This document shows, piece after piece, positions 1 through 7,684 of a stretch of 64,000 nucleotides of DNA. The position numbers and the translations under genes are program-made. Under the pieces are notes generated by a model. That model was not told the DNA's origin. It worked only from the letters and a program-made list of their open reading frames with translations, and did not search any database. The DNA comes from CAVYWD01 sp963772225. Its GTDB lineage: Bacteria; Myxococcota; Myxococcia; Myxococcales; UBA5297. Within the stretch, counting starts at the first letter, position 1. Every line of letters begins with the position of its first letter. The stretch covers positions 124,001-188,000 of the forward strand of contig CAVYWD010000005.1 of the NCBI GenBank assembly GCA_963772225.1. The letters are read 5' to 3'.

Positions 1-40
1 GTTAGGGGGCGCCTCCTTTTTGCGCAAGCGAACGGCCTGG

Positions 41-880
41 TCATTCGAGGTCGGCGCGCCGAGCTGGGCCCAGCGCCGGAGCGGCGGTTTGCCAGACCGT
101 CGCGGCGAGGACGACGGCGCCGCCGACGAGCGCCCAGGGCCCCGGCCGCTCGCCAGTGAAGGCGAAGGTCCAGACCGGGTTCAGGACCGGCTCGAGCAGC
201 ACGAGGAGCGACGCCTCCAGGGCCTTGGTGCGCGCGATGCCGCGGGCGAACAAGAGGTACGCGACGCCCAGCTGGAAGACGCCCAGGTAGGCGACGAAGG
301 CGAGGTCGCCGGCGCTCGGCGCGGGCCCGCGGCCCCACATCGGCGCGGCGACCGCCGCCGCGAGGAGGTTGCCGAAGACCAGCGCCGCCGGGGCGTCCTC
401 GCGCGCGCCGCGCAGGCCGGCGATGCACAGCGCGAAGGTGAGCCCGCTGCACAGGGCCAAAAGGTTCCCGGTGAGCTGCCCGGGCGAGAGCTGGTCGAGG
501 AAGAAGAGCGAGAGCCCCGCGCCGTAGACGGGGATGGCGAAGAGCTCGCCGCGCGCCGCGCGCTCGCCGAGCAGGACGGGCGAGAGCAGCAGGACCCAGA
601 GCGGCGCGCTGTCCTGAATGAAGATGGCGTTGGCCGAGGTGGTGAGCTTGTTCGCGAGGGAGAAGAGGACCACCGTGCCGGCGTAGCCGACCACCGCCAC
701 CGCCATGCGGCGGCTCGGGCGGCGCCGGGCCTCGGGGAGCGCGAGCCACAGGAAGGCGCCGGCGACCAGCGAGCGGCCCCCCGCGATCTGCCAGGCCGAG
801 AGGCTGCACAGCTTCATGGCCGCGCCCGCGGTCGACCAGAGCGCCGCGGCGCCGAGGAGGTAGAGCCGGCTTCGGAGCAT
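41..880 (-). CDS. EamA-family (DMT superfamily) membrane transporter
   Basis: A 279-residue inner-membrane protein with about ten hydrophobic segments arranged as two EamA repeats (roughly residues 5-130 and 140-265), the usual size for drug/metabolite transporters. Visible family features are the N-terminal LWSTAGAAMKL helix and, in the second repeat, LLVLLEPVLNPVWTF followed by GE, which is typical of the EamA signature. The substrate cannot be read from sequence. The start chosen is the ATG at 880, because everything upstream in frame is non-hydrophobic and overlaps the neighbouring DUF6157 gene. No strong ribosome site precedes it. It is transcribed in the same direction as the DUF6157 gene, 80 bases downstream of it. 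Confidence 0.9.
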   Translation of the reverse strand: MLRSRLYLLGAAALWSTAGAAMKLCSLSAWQIAGGRSLVAGAFLWLALPEARRRPSRRMAVAVVGYAGTVVLFSLANKLTTSANAIFIQDSAPLWVLLLSPVLLGERAARGELFAIPVYGAGLSLFFLDQLSPGQLTGNLLALCSGLTFALCIAGLRGAREDAPAALVFGNLLAAAVAAPMWGRGPAPSAGDLAFVAYLGVFQLGVAYLLFARGIARTKALEASLLVLLEPVLNPVWTFAFTGERPGPWALVGGAVVLAATVWQTAAPALGPARRADLE

Positions 881-960
881 GAGGCAGGGTAACAGAAGTG
901 GCGCCCACCTCGCGCCCCGGGGCCCTTTGGTCAGGAGGCGGAGCTCGGAAAGGCCTGGAT

Positions 961-1371
961 TCAGCCTCGCTTCGTGCGCAGGGCTTTTAAATGGGTCACC
1001 GCTTTGCTCCGGGAAAAGGCTTTGTATTCTTTCGACTCCACCGCGAACAAGGCGAGCTTGCCCTGGGCGTTGCAATGAATGCCCCAGCCGTAGCGCTTGC
1101 CGAGCGCCGAGGCGCGCAGGCACGGCTGGCCCTTGGAGAAGAATGTCTTGCGCTCGGCGGTCCAGGCCGAGCGAGGGATGGACTGGCGCTTGGCGAATAC
1201 CTGGAAGAGAACGTCCGCCTGAGTGTACCGGTACGGGCCTCCGGAGATCATTTCGAATTGGAGGGCGGGGACCGACGGGCTCTCGGGTTTCGAGGCGGGC
1301 ACCTCGGCAGCCGAGGCCGGGCAATCCTCGGCCACCTCGATGAAGGTGTCGTAGTAGTTCATGTCCTTCAT
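961..1371 (-). CDS. DUF6157 family protein
   Basis: A 136-residue soluble protein that matches the DUF6157 pattern from end to end: NYYDTFIEVAEDCP near the N terminus, then LQFEMIS, YRYTQADVLFQVFA, FFSKGQPCLRAS, KRYGWGIHCN and a basic C-terminal tail. The family's function is unknown. The length is normal, so the gene looks intact. The first ATG gives MKDMNYY and a second in-frame ATG four codons later is also possible. It may share a transcript with the EamA transporter downstream. Confidence 0.85.
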   Translation of the reverse strand: MKDMNYYDTFIEVAEDCPASAAEVPASKPESPSVPALQFEMISGGPYRYTQADVLFQVFAKRQSIPRSAWTAERKTFFSKGQPCLRASALGKRYGWGIHCNAQGKLALFAVESKEYKAFSRSKAVTHLKALRTKRG

Positions 1372-1560
1372 TCAAAACTCCCGCGGCGCCCGAAGCATCG
1401 GGTCCTCAGGTTCTCTATCCGGGTCGGCCGGGCGTCGCCAGCGACCGGGTGTGGCGTGAGCCACTCGGCCCCGCGGACGCCGGGGGTCTGCGGCCGCGCG
1501 TTCGCCAGGGGGTGCCCGTCTGTGTAGAGTCGACGGCACCCATCGCTCGGAGGACGAAAC

Positions 1561-2049
1561 GTGCTCACCGCCGTGGACATGAAGGTCGCGCTGGTCGCCT
1601 GTGGAGCCTCGCTCCTGCTGCTCGCCGGGTGCAGCGCCTCGAGCACGTCGACCGACGCCGGAGCATTGGCCTGCTACACCCTGCCCGGCTTCAGCGACTG
1701 CGCCCTGCGCTGTATCGCCGCCGACCTCGCGGTGATCGGCGCGTCAGGGCAATGCGCCGAGCGCGCCTGCGCCTGCGGTTTCGGCACCGTCGACCTCGCC
1801 TTCGGCTGCGGCACCGACGCCGACTGCCAGATGGTCGCCGCCGATTGCTGCGGATGCCAGGAGGGCGGCACCAGCGTGGCGGTGCTCACGGCAAACGCGA
1901 GCCAGTGGGTGTCGGACGTGAAGTCCAATTGCGGCGGGGGCGGGGCGAATGTCACCTTCTGCCCAACCGCCTATCTGTGCGGCCAGGCGAAGGCGCTCTG
2001 CCGAGGCGGGCGCTGCGTGGCGACAACGGGCGCGGACGCGGGAACATAG
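1561..2049 (+). CDS. cysteine-rich secreted lipoprotein, function unknown
   Basis: A 162-residue predicted lipoprotein. The GTG start at 1561 is preferred because GGAGGA sits six bases upstream; an ATG at 1579 lacks such a site. Residues 8-23 form a signal peptide ending in a lipobox (LLAGC, Cys24). The mature part contains 16 further cysteines, including CACGFG, a CCGC cluster and CRGGRC, consistent with eight disulfides in an extracytoplasmic domain. No family was recognised. Cys-rich lipoproteins like this are common in Myxococcota. Its stop codon forms the first bases of a dispersed repeat that also follows the gene ending at 5751. Confidence 0.75.
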   Translation: MLTAVDMKVALVACGASLLLLAGCSASSTSTDAGALACYTLPGFSDCALRCIAADLAVIGASGQCAERACACGFGTVDLAFGCGTDADCQMVAADCCGCQEGGTSVAVLTANASQWVSDVKSNCGGGGANVTFCPTAYLCGQAKALCRGGRCVATTGADAGT

Positions 2050-2188
2050 TCCCTTCGCGAGGAAATTTTGCGCAGGATGGCAAAGACTCAAAGGCTTTCC
2101 CCGGGCCTTAAGGGACTGCAGTACCCGGAGCCTGGGGTCAGGAGTCTGGAGCCTAAGGCAACCCTCATTGGTTCCGGCTCGGCCGGTT
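2047..2188. repeat. dispersed intergenic repeat, copy 1
   Basis: About 140 bases that align with 5749-5896. Shared blocks include TAGTCCCTTCG at the left end, TGGCAAAGA, CTGGAGCCTAAGGCAACCCT and TCCGGCTCGGCCGG at the right end. The first three bases are the stop codon of the upstream gene, exactly as in copy 2. The interior contains CTCCAG/CTGGAG-type heptamers able to pair with each other, but less perfectly than in copy 2. Confidence 0.8.
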
Positions 2189-2235
2189 GAACGAAGCAGC
2201 CTGCGGCGGCAGCTGGGGAGGTGAATCGGGTCTGG

Positions 2236-2335
2236 GACGTCGACGCTTGACGTGGACGTGGACGTGGACGTCGACGCTTGACGTGGACGGCGACGGCGAC
2301 GGCGACGGCGACGTGGCCGTGGGCGGTCGTGTCGG
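2236..2335. repeat. hexamer-type tandem repeat block ending in inverted-repeat arm
   Basis: A low-complexity run of GACGTG, GACGTC and GACGGC hexamers. A 23-base unit starting GACGTCGACGCTTGACG occurs at 2236 and again at 2267. The inner 42 bases (2294-2335) are repeated perfectly in inverted orientation at 4532-4573, so the block is the left arm of the repeat pair that frames the four-helix-bundle gene. Confidence 0.85.
2294..2335. repeat. left arm of 42-bp perfect inverted repeat
   Basis: These 42 bases are the exact reverse complement of 4532-4573. The arm ends three bases from the stop codon of the four-helix-bundle gene. With the insertion sequence removed, the two arms would lie about 360 bases apart and enclose only that gene. 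Confidence 0.9.
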
Positions 2336-2338
2336 AAA

Positions 2339-2674
2339 TCAGCGACAGAGCTTGGTCAGCATGGCGACGATGCGCTCAAGCAGCTCGCAGCCTCCCCGAT
2401 GTGCGGCAGCGTCGATGACCTTGAGCACGAGCAGGGCACCGGCGGCGGCGCACTCCATCGCCGAACCGCGGGCGATGGCGTAGGTACGAGCTGCGTCTGC
2501 TTGTCCTGTCCGTCCAGCTGCTTCGGCGATGTTCGAGGGGATCGAACTGGCTGCTCGCCGAAGCTGGTCCAAGAGTGCGGAGTTCCCTCGAGGTGCATCG
2601 GATGAAAGCTGCGAAGCCAAGGCAAGAAGCTCGATGGCTCGCTGGTAGACATCCATCTTCTGGAAGCTGAGCAT
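2339..2674 (-). CDS. four helix bundle protein (23S rRNA intervening-sequence / S23 family)
   Basis: A 111-residue protein with the family hallmarks: an N-terminal FQKMDVYQRAIELLA helix, then LLDQLRRAASSIPSNIAEA AGR (the conserved SIPSNIAEA turn), an ARTYAIARGSAMEC helix and a C-terminal helix, LLERIVAMLTKLCR. Members were first found inside 23S rRNA intervening sequences of Leptospira and Coxiella; relatives include the Avd accessory proteins of diversity-generating retroelements. No reverse transcriptase is present here. The gene fills the space between two 42-bp inverted-repeat arms. An ISKra4 element has inserted 10 bases upstream of its ATG, so its native upstream sequence is now about 1.8 kb away and expression may be altered. 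Biochemical function is unknown. Confidence 0.88.
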   Translation of the reverse strand: MLSFQKMDVYQRAIELLALASQLSSDAPRGNSALLDQLRRAASSIPSNIAEAAGRTGQADAARTYAIARGSAMECAAAGALLVLKVIDAAAHRGGCELLERIVAMLTKLCR

Positions 2675-2692
2675 TCTGATCGCTTAGCAAGC

Positions 2693-4518
2693 GGGTGCGG
2701 CCACTCCAGAGTGCGGGGATTCCCCTGTCACTACGCGGACATGGCCGCTCCGGGGATAGTCGAATGGGGTCAACTTGGGGTACCTATTGCCTTGCGAGAA
2801 GCATAGGTGCCACCCAAGGAGACCCCGATGTCGATGAAAGCATGTCCGAGCGGCGAGGCCAAGTCCCTGATCCAGACGGTGAGCGCGGACTCGTTTGCGG
2901 CCTCGAGAGCGCAGCTCGAACAGATTGTGGTCAAGCTCGAGGGGCCTGACTTCCAGGACGCGACCCATAGCGTTCTCGAGAGCTGGCTCGAGGTCGAGGG
3001 CCGGGATCTTATACGTCGGCTGATGCAGGACCACTTGGCATTGCGAGCGGCGAGGGAGCCCAAGCGGCCGGCAGTTGTCGGCAGCGAGGGGACCTCGCGC
3101 AAGGAGGCGGTCGAGGGCGAGACGCGGCAGCTCGACACGATCTTCGGCGGCGTTGACGTCAAGCGATTCGCCTACCGCGCTCCGCGCAAGGGGGTGGGCA
3201 ACCTGATGCCCCTCGATCTCGAGCTGAACCTGCCCGCGGGGCAATTCTCGTTCGGGCTGCAGCGGCGGGCGGCAACAGAGATCGCCAGGTCCTCGTTCGA
3301 GAGCACGCGCGAGACGATCGAGCAGCAGACCGGCGTTGTGATGAGCAAAGGGCAGCTCGAGGAAATGGTCTCGGAGATGGCCGCGGACTTCGACCTGTTC
3401 TATTGCTTGGGCAGCAAGCAGGCCGAGGCGGGTCTGGCGGCTGTCTTCGGGCCGGAAGACGGAATCAAGTCGCCCGCAGGACTCGACCGCTCGAAGCTCT
3501 TGATCATCACCACGGATGGCAAAGGCGTCCGAGTGGTGGAGAGGGACCTTCGCGAGGCGACGCGCCAGGCTGCGCAGAAGCGCAGGGAACAGAATGAGAA
3601 GACCGACCCGCTCCCGGAGGTAAAAGAGGTCAAGCTCTACCGGCGTCGAATGGCTCAAGTCTGCGCCGTGTACACCGTTGCTCCCTTCCGCCGAGAGCCG
3701 GAAGAGATCATCCGCGAGATGAGGCATCTGCAGCCGGCCAAGGAGAAGAACTCCCGGCCCAGGCCCGAGCAGAAGCGAACCTGGGCGAGCGTGGAGGCCG
3801 ACGCAGCGCAGACCATCCGGCAGGCGTTCGAGGAGGCTTTGCGGCGCGATCCCAAGCAGGAAATGCGCTGGGTGGTGGTTGTGGATGGCAACCCGGACCA
3901 ACTGCGTATCATTCGGCGCTTGGCGAAGAAGATGGGAGTGAAGGTCACGCTCGTGCTCGACTTCATCCACGCTGCCGGCTACGTGTGGAAAGCGTCCTAC
4001 TGCTTTCACCCAAAAGGCTCCGGCGCGGCACGTCAGTGGGTCGACGAAAGACTGCTCGCAATTCTCCAGGGCAAAGCCAGCGATGTGGCCGCAGGCATTC
4101 GCCGCTCGGCGACACTTTCGGGTCTCTCCCAGACCAAGCGCGAACCTGTTGATTCGTGCTGCGATTACATCTTGGCCCGCGCCGATATGATGCGCTACGA
4201 CGAGTTCCTCGCTGACGGCCTGCCCATCGCCAGCGGCGTCATCGAGGGCGCCTGCCGCCACTTGCTGCAGGACCGCCTCGACCTCTCCGGAGCCACCTGG
4301 ACCGTCCGGAACGCAGAAGCGGTTCTCAAGCTTCGGGCCCTCAAGACAAGCGGCGACTTCGACGACTACTGGGCCTTTCATGAGCAGGAGGATCTCCGAC
4401 GCAACCATCTTTCGCGCTTCAAGGATGACAGGCTCCCGCCCGCGCCCTCCCAGGGAAAGACGCCTGCTCTTCGCGTGATCCGGTGACCCCGTTCTCGCAC
4501 TCCAGAGTGGCCGCACCC
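2693..4518. mobile_element. complete ISKra4-family insertion sequence
   Basis: The element is 1826 bases long with 23-bp perfect terminal inverted repeats (2693-2715 and 4496-4518, both beginning GGGTGCGG when read inward). It is flanked by a 9-bp target duplication, TTAGCAAGC, at 2684-2692 and 4519-4527. It carries a single intact transposase gene. Perfect ends, perfect duplication and an intact frame indicate a recent and possibly still active insertion. It lies between the four-helix-bundle gene and that gene's upstream inverted-repeat arm. Confidence 0.95.
2828..4486 (+). CDS. ISKra4-family transposase
   Basis: A 552-residue DDE-type transposase. The ATG at 2828 is chosen because AAGGAGA lies five bases upstream. 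Catalytic candidates are Asp230 (TTDGKGV), Asp353 (VVVDGN) and Glu473 (GVIEGACRHLLQDR), with LDLSGATW following the glutamate; this arrangement is the ISKra4 pattern. An RRAATEIARSSFESTRE region near residues 145-160 is typical of the N-terminal DNA-binding half. The frame is full length and uninterrupted, and ends 10 bases before the right terminal repeat. It cuts and rejoins the element's ends within the terminal repeats noted above. Confidence 0.93.
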   Translation: MSMKACPSGEAKSLIQTVSADSFAASRAQLEQIVVKLEGPDFQDATHSVLESWLEVEGRDLIRRLMQDHLALRAAREPKRPAVVGSEGTSRKEAVEGETRQLDTIFGGVDVKRFAYRAPRKGVGNLMPLDLELNLPAGQFSFGLQRRAATEIARSSFESTRETIEQQTGVVMSKGQLEEMVSEMAADFDLFYCLGSKQAEAGLAAVFGPEDGIKSPAGLDRSKLLIITTDGKGVRVVERDLREATRQAAQKRREQNEKTDPLPEVKEVKLYRRRMAQVCAVYTVAPFRREPEEIIREMRHLQPAKEKNSRPRPEQKRTWASVEADAAQTIRQAFEEALRRDPKQEMRWVVVVDGNPDQLRIIRRLAKKMGVKVTLVLDFIHAAGYVWKASYCFHPKGSGAARQWVDERLLAILQGKASDVAAGIRRSATLSGLSQTKREPVDSCCDYILARADMMRYDEFLADGLPIASGVIEGACRHLLQDRLDLSGATWTVRNAEAVLKLRALKTSGDFDDYWAFHEQEDLRRNHLSRFKDDRLPPAPSQGKTPALRVIR

Positions 4519-4531
4519 TTAGCAAGCACCG

Positions 4532-4573
4532 CCGACACGACCGCCCACGGCCACGTCGCCGTCGCCGTCGCCG
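4532..4573. repeat. right arm of 42-bp perfect inverted repeat
   Basis: Exact reverse complement of 2294-2335. It lies five bases beyond the right target duplication of the insertion sequence, so before that insertion it began 22 bases upstream of the four-helix-bundle start codon. Similarity to the left side continues imperfectly outward to about 4608 (GACGTGGGCG-type units against GACGTGGACG units on the left). Confidence 0.9.
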
Positions 4574-4608
4574 ACCACGCCCACGTCGAGCGCCCACGTC
4601 AACGTGCG

Positions 4609-5340
4609 TGCCCGGGGAGGCGGTATGCTCGGCGGCGCTGGCATGCGGAGGAATCGACGCTCTCTGACCCCTCGCTCTCCAGCAGCGGGGGAGCCTGAGG
4701 ACACTCTGCCGATGGGTTCTCTGTCCCTCGTGAATCCCGAGCCGAGATCCGCTCTCGCACCTCCTGAGGCAAGAAACGATGGGAGTCGTGGAACCGGCCC
4801 TGTGGCCTTCGAGAATCGCCGCAGCGGTTCTTGTGTGCCCGCAGGCCAAAGCAGTTGGCCGAGAAGCCCTTCTAGCTAGAAGAGCTCGGGCCGGCTCGGC
4901 GCCCCATCCACCCCTGAGAACGGCTTCGTTCAACTCGACGTTTGCGCGGCGCGCTACGATGCGAGCGCCGTGCTCGCGTCCACCGCGCTGCGCAAACGCA
5001 AAGGCTCGCCTGTTTGGGTGGCCGACGCCGAAGGGGGCGGCGGAAAATGGGCTCTCCCGGTTCTCCCTTGGCCGGCCAGCCAAAGGGCCCGGTGGGCGGC
5101 AATGCCTGCCGCACTCGGCTCCGAATCGCTCGAACCGCGGTTGCCGCCCGAGTCCCTGGGCCACACGATTACGTCGGCTTTTACTCGTGGGGGGCAGGCA
5201 CCTCGAGGGAGCAGAGGGCGCTCGGGCCCCGTGTCTGCGAATTCTCTTAGGTCCGAGCGAAGGGGTGGAGCGCCGCAGCGCTCGTGCACGTCGGCAGCAG
5301 TGGTTCTCGCGCGTGAGTGTTCGCGAGAGGGAGGAATACC
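4609..5340. other. about 730 bases without a supported gene
   Basis: No reading frame here has a recognisable protein, a ribosome site or sensible composition in either direction. The last 20 bases contain the ribosome-binding site of the next gene (GGAGGAA at 5330-5336). The region may hold the promoter of that gene. Confidence 0.5.
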
Positions 5341-5751
5341 GTGACCAAGTGGATAATCGCCAGCCTCGCCGCTGGGGTAATGAGCCTGGGAAGCCTGGCG
5401 CTCGCGCAGAGCGACACCTCGAGCAGCAGCGGTAGCGGCAGCCAGCAAATGCCGCCCGGGTCGACCTCGAAGACCTACCAGAAAGGCACGACGACGCCGT
5501 CGCAGCACCTGAGGACGTTCTCTCTGAAAGTGAAGGACGTGGACCAAACCAACCACGTGGTCGACTTTCAGGCGAAGGTGAAGCCCGAGGCCAACATCAT
5601 GGAGAACGGGCAGGCCATCAAGCTGGACCAGCTCAAGCCGGGCGACGAAGTGCACGCGTCATTCGATCCGACGACGAACGAAGTCGTGCGACTCGAGGTG
5701 ATCAAGGCTCCGCGGCAGCAGGAGGGGCAACAGCAGCAGCAGCAGCAGTAG
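5341..5751 (+). CDS. small secreted protein with Gln-rich C terminus
   Basis: A 136-residue protein read from GTG at 5341, supported by GGAGGAA five bases upstream; an earlier in-frame GTG at 5317 would bury that site. Residues 1-24 form a classical signal peptide ending ALA before QSDTSSSSG, so it should be exported to the periplasm or beyond. A Ser/Gly/Gln-rich stretch is followed by a compact domain of about 65 residues (FSLKVKDVDQTNHVVDFQAK ... LKPGDEVHASFD) that resembles small beta-barrel, DUF5666-like domains; that similarity is my inference. The protein ends in a run of seven glutamines encoded by CAG repeats, where slippage could vary length. The function is unknown. Confidence 0.7.
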   Translation: MTKWIIASLAAGVMSLGSLALAQSDTSSSSGSGSQQMPPGSTSKTYQKGTTTPSQHLRTFSLKVKDVDQTNHVVDFQAKVKPEANIMENGQAIKLDQLKPGDEVHASFDPTTNEVVRLEVIKAPRQQEGQQQQQQQ

Positions 5752-5896
5752 TCCCTTCGGCGCGAACTCTTGTGCAGGCTGGCAAAGAAAGACTCCAGGC
5801 TCCAGACCCAAGGCTCCAGGGAATGCAGTTCCTGAAGTCTGGGGTCTGGAGCCTGGAGCCTAAGGCAACCCTCTTTGGCTCCGGCTCGGCCGGGTT
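5749..5896. repeat. dispersed intergenic repeat, copy 2
   Basis: Second copy of the repeat at 2047-2188, again starting on the TAG stop codon of the upstream gene. In this copy AGGCTCCAGACCC near 5800 and GGGTCTGGAGCCT near 5845 are exact reverse complements, predicting a strong hairpin in the middle of the element. It lies between convergent genes, so the active strand, if any, is not clear. Confidence 0.8.
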
Positions 5897-5956
5897 AGGG
5901 CGGCCCGCGCCAGCCACGTTCGCCGGGCTCTTGAGGGCCCGGCGGGCGGCGCCGGC

Positions 5957-6883
5957 TCACCGACCCGCCGCGACCCCGTCGATGGACGGCAGCTCGGACA
6001 GGTTCGGCTGCAGGACGATCTCGATTCGCCGATTGAGGGCCCGTTTCTCGGTGCTCTCGTTGGGCGCTACCGGGTCGAACTCGCCGTAGCCCGCGGCCGC
6101 GAGGACCTGAGGTTTCATTCCATGGGCGACGAGAAACTTCGTCACCTGAACGGCGCGGGCCGTGGACAGCTCCCAATTCGAGGGGAACTGCGCGGTGTGA
6201 ATGGGCACGTCGTCGGTGTGGCCCGCGACCGAGAATCGCCGGTTCTCGAGCGTGGAGAGGACCTGGGCCACCTGGGCGAGCGCGACTTGTGCCTCCTTCT
6301 TGACGTCGGTCCGACCGGAGTCGAACAAGACGTCGTTGGGCATGGCGATGAGCATCCGCCCGTCGCGGATGACGACCTTGAGCTGGCCCGCGTCGATCAT
6401 CGACCTCAGGCGATGGACCAGGCTGCGGAAGGTGGCGGCCATGGCCTCGGCCGTGGCCTTTTGCTTTCGAAGCTCGTCGAGGCGCGCCTTGCTGTCGTCG
6501 AGGGCGGCGTTGAGCTGCCCTTTCTCGCTCATCAGGCGGTCCACGTTCTGCCCCAGCCTTTCCAGCCGCCGCTTGAGCTCGCCGACGAGGACGGTGTTGT
6601 CGTCGAGGTTCTTGCGCAGCAGGTCGCGCTCCGCGACGGAGTCCTTGAGGCCGGCTTCCGTCTCCTTGAGCTGCTTCTCCTGAGCTGAGACGGTCGCCTC
6701 GAGGTTGGCGACCTGGCTCTGGAGGTCCTTCTCCCGAGCGGCGGCCGCCTCGTCGCGCTGGTGCTGCACCCCCTGCAGCTCCTGGACCTTGCGGTTGTAC
6801 GTCCCGGTCGAGACGCATCCCGCGGCCGAAAGGAGACCGAGTGGGGATAGACCGATGAGCGCGATCAGCAAAGGCCTCTTCAT
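5957..6883 (-). CDS. OmpA/MotB-domain lipoprotein with coiled coil
   Basis: A 308-residue outer-membrane-associated lipoprotein. The ATG at 6883 follows AGGAGAATT. The signal peptide ends in SAAGC (Cys23). Residues 35-165 are a long charged coiled coil (LEATVSAQEKQLKETEAGLK and following heptads). Residues 190-295 form a peptidoglycan-binding OmpA domain with DVLFDSGRTDV, VAGHTDDVPIHT, NWELSTARAVQV and LNRRIEIVL. The coiled coil would span periplasmic distance between lipid anchor and cell wall. It lies 66 bases downstream of another OmpA-type lipoprotein gene on the same strand, a likely two-gene envelope operon. Confidence 0.92.
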   Translation of the reverse strand: MKRPLLIALIGLSPLGLLSAAGCVSTGTYNRKVQELQGVQHQRDEAAAAREKDLQSQVANLEATVSAQEKQLKETEAGLKDSVAERDLLRKNLDDNTVLVGELKRRLERLGQNVDRLMSEKGQLNAALDDSKARLDELRKQKATAEAMAATFRSLVHRLRSMIDAGQLKVVIRDGRMLIAMPNDVLFDSGRTDVKKEAQVALAQVAQVLSTLENRRFSVAGHTDDVPIHTAQFPSNWELSTARAVQVTKFLVAHGMKPQVLAAAGYGEFDPVAPNESTEKRALNRRIEIVLQPNLSELPSIDGVAAGR

Positions 6884-6949
6884 GGCTTGAATTCTCCTGG
6901 AGTCGAAGCTCGGAAAGGCAGGGCGCCAACCCCGCATCCGAGGGTTGGG

Positions 6950-7534
6950 TTAATGCGTGCCGTCCTGCGCCTTCAATCCCGCGCGGCGATTCTGGGCCCA
7001 GCAGGGCTCGTTGTGCTCGGCGCACAGAGGCTTCTCGAACCCGTAGCTGATGGTCTTGAGCTGGGCGTTGGAGACGCCCAGCGCCTCGAGGTAGCGCTCC
7101 ACTTGCGAGGCGCGCTTGGCGCCGAGCTGCAGGTTGTACTCCTCGGTGCCGCGCTCGTCGGCATTGCCCTCGACCGTGATGTGCAGCTTCTGGTCTGCGC
7201 GCAGGCACCGCGCGACGCGCATCAGCGGCGGCCGGTCCTCGGACTTGAGGCTCCAGGCGTCGAAGTCGAAGTGCACGCGGACGAGGCTGCACTCGGCGAG
7301 CTCGACCTCGGAGGTGATCGCGACGCATCGGTTGCGGATGCAGAGCGCCTTGGCGTCACAGCCGTCGTCGTTTGCGCAGGTCCGCTCGGAGGGGGGCGCC
7401 GGCTCAGCCTGTTTCGCCGGCGCGGCGGGCGCTGAGGCAACGGGCTCCTTTGCCGCGGCGGCGGGAGGCGTGTGCGCGCAGGCGGGGACCAGCGACAGAG
7501 AGAGGACGGACATCAGCGCGATCATCGCTCGCAC
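6950..7534 (-). CDS. Pal-like OmpA-domain lipoprotein
   Basis: A 194-residue lipoprotein. The GTG at 7534 is chosen because GGAGG lies six bases upstream; longer in-frame starts lack it. The signal peptide ends VPAC (Cys19), followed by an Ala/Pro linker, a short Cys-containing insert (CANDDGCDAKALCIRNRC) and an OmpA domain with VHFDFDAWSL and VEGNADERGTEEYNLQLG, close to peptidoglycan-associated lipoprotein. The TolB/TolQ/TolR genes expected beside pal are not here, so it is probably a paralogue. It is followed by the coiled-coil OmpA lipoprotein, and its promoter faces that of the MarR gene. Confidence 0.9.
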   Translation of the reverse strand: MRAMIALMSVLSLSLVPACAHTPPAAAAKEPVASAPAAPAKQAEPAPPSERTCANDDGCDAKALCIRNRCVAITSEVELAECSLVRVHFDFDAWSLKSEDRPPLMRVARCLRADQKLHITVEGNADERGTEEYNLQLGAKRASQVERYLEALGVSNAQLKTISYGFEKPLCAEHNEPCWAQNRRAGLKAQDGTH

Positions 7535-7574
7535 GACAGACCTCCATGTTTCGGCGGAAGGGAGCCGAAGGTAG

Positions 7575-7684
7575 TTGTGACACAAAGTGATGGACGAAGA
7601 CGACGCGCCCGCTATTCATCGGCTCCGGCTGAGAGGCCCAGAGGCTGTGTAACAGCGCGAGAAGACAACGCAAACTGTGACAGT
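7575..7684. promoter_or_regulatory. cluster of three short inverted repeats, candidate operators
   Basis: Within the 292-base divergent spacer between the Pal-like gene and the MarR gene are three perfect inverted repeats with TGT...ACA cores: TTGTGACACAA at 7575-7585, GCTGTGTAACAGC at 7644-7656 and ACTGTGACAGT at 7674-7684. Their similarity and position suggest binding sites for a dimeric regulator, most simply the adjacent MarR protein. No binding evidence exists. Confidence 0.4.

Noticed and set aside
2236..2335. Hexamer repeats considered as a CRISPR array
   Set aside because: Units are contiguous with no spacers and no cas genes; it is a microsatellite-like arm.
2339..2674. S23-family gene considered as Avd of a diversity-generating retroelement
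   Set aside because: No reverse transcriptase or adenine-substituted template/variable repeat pair was seen anywhere in the window.
2684..5164. Very long minus-strand frame (826 codons) opposite the transposase
   Set aside because: Antisense shadow of a high-GC gene. It crosses the insertion-sequence ends and shows no recognised domain, while the plus strand has DDE motifs and a ribosome site.
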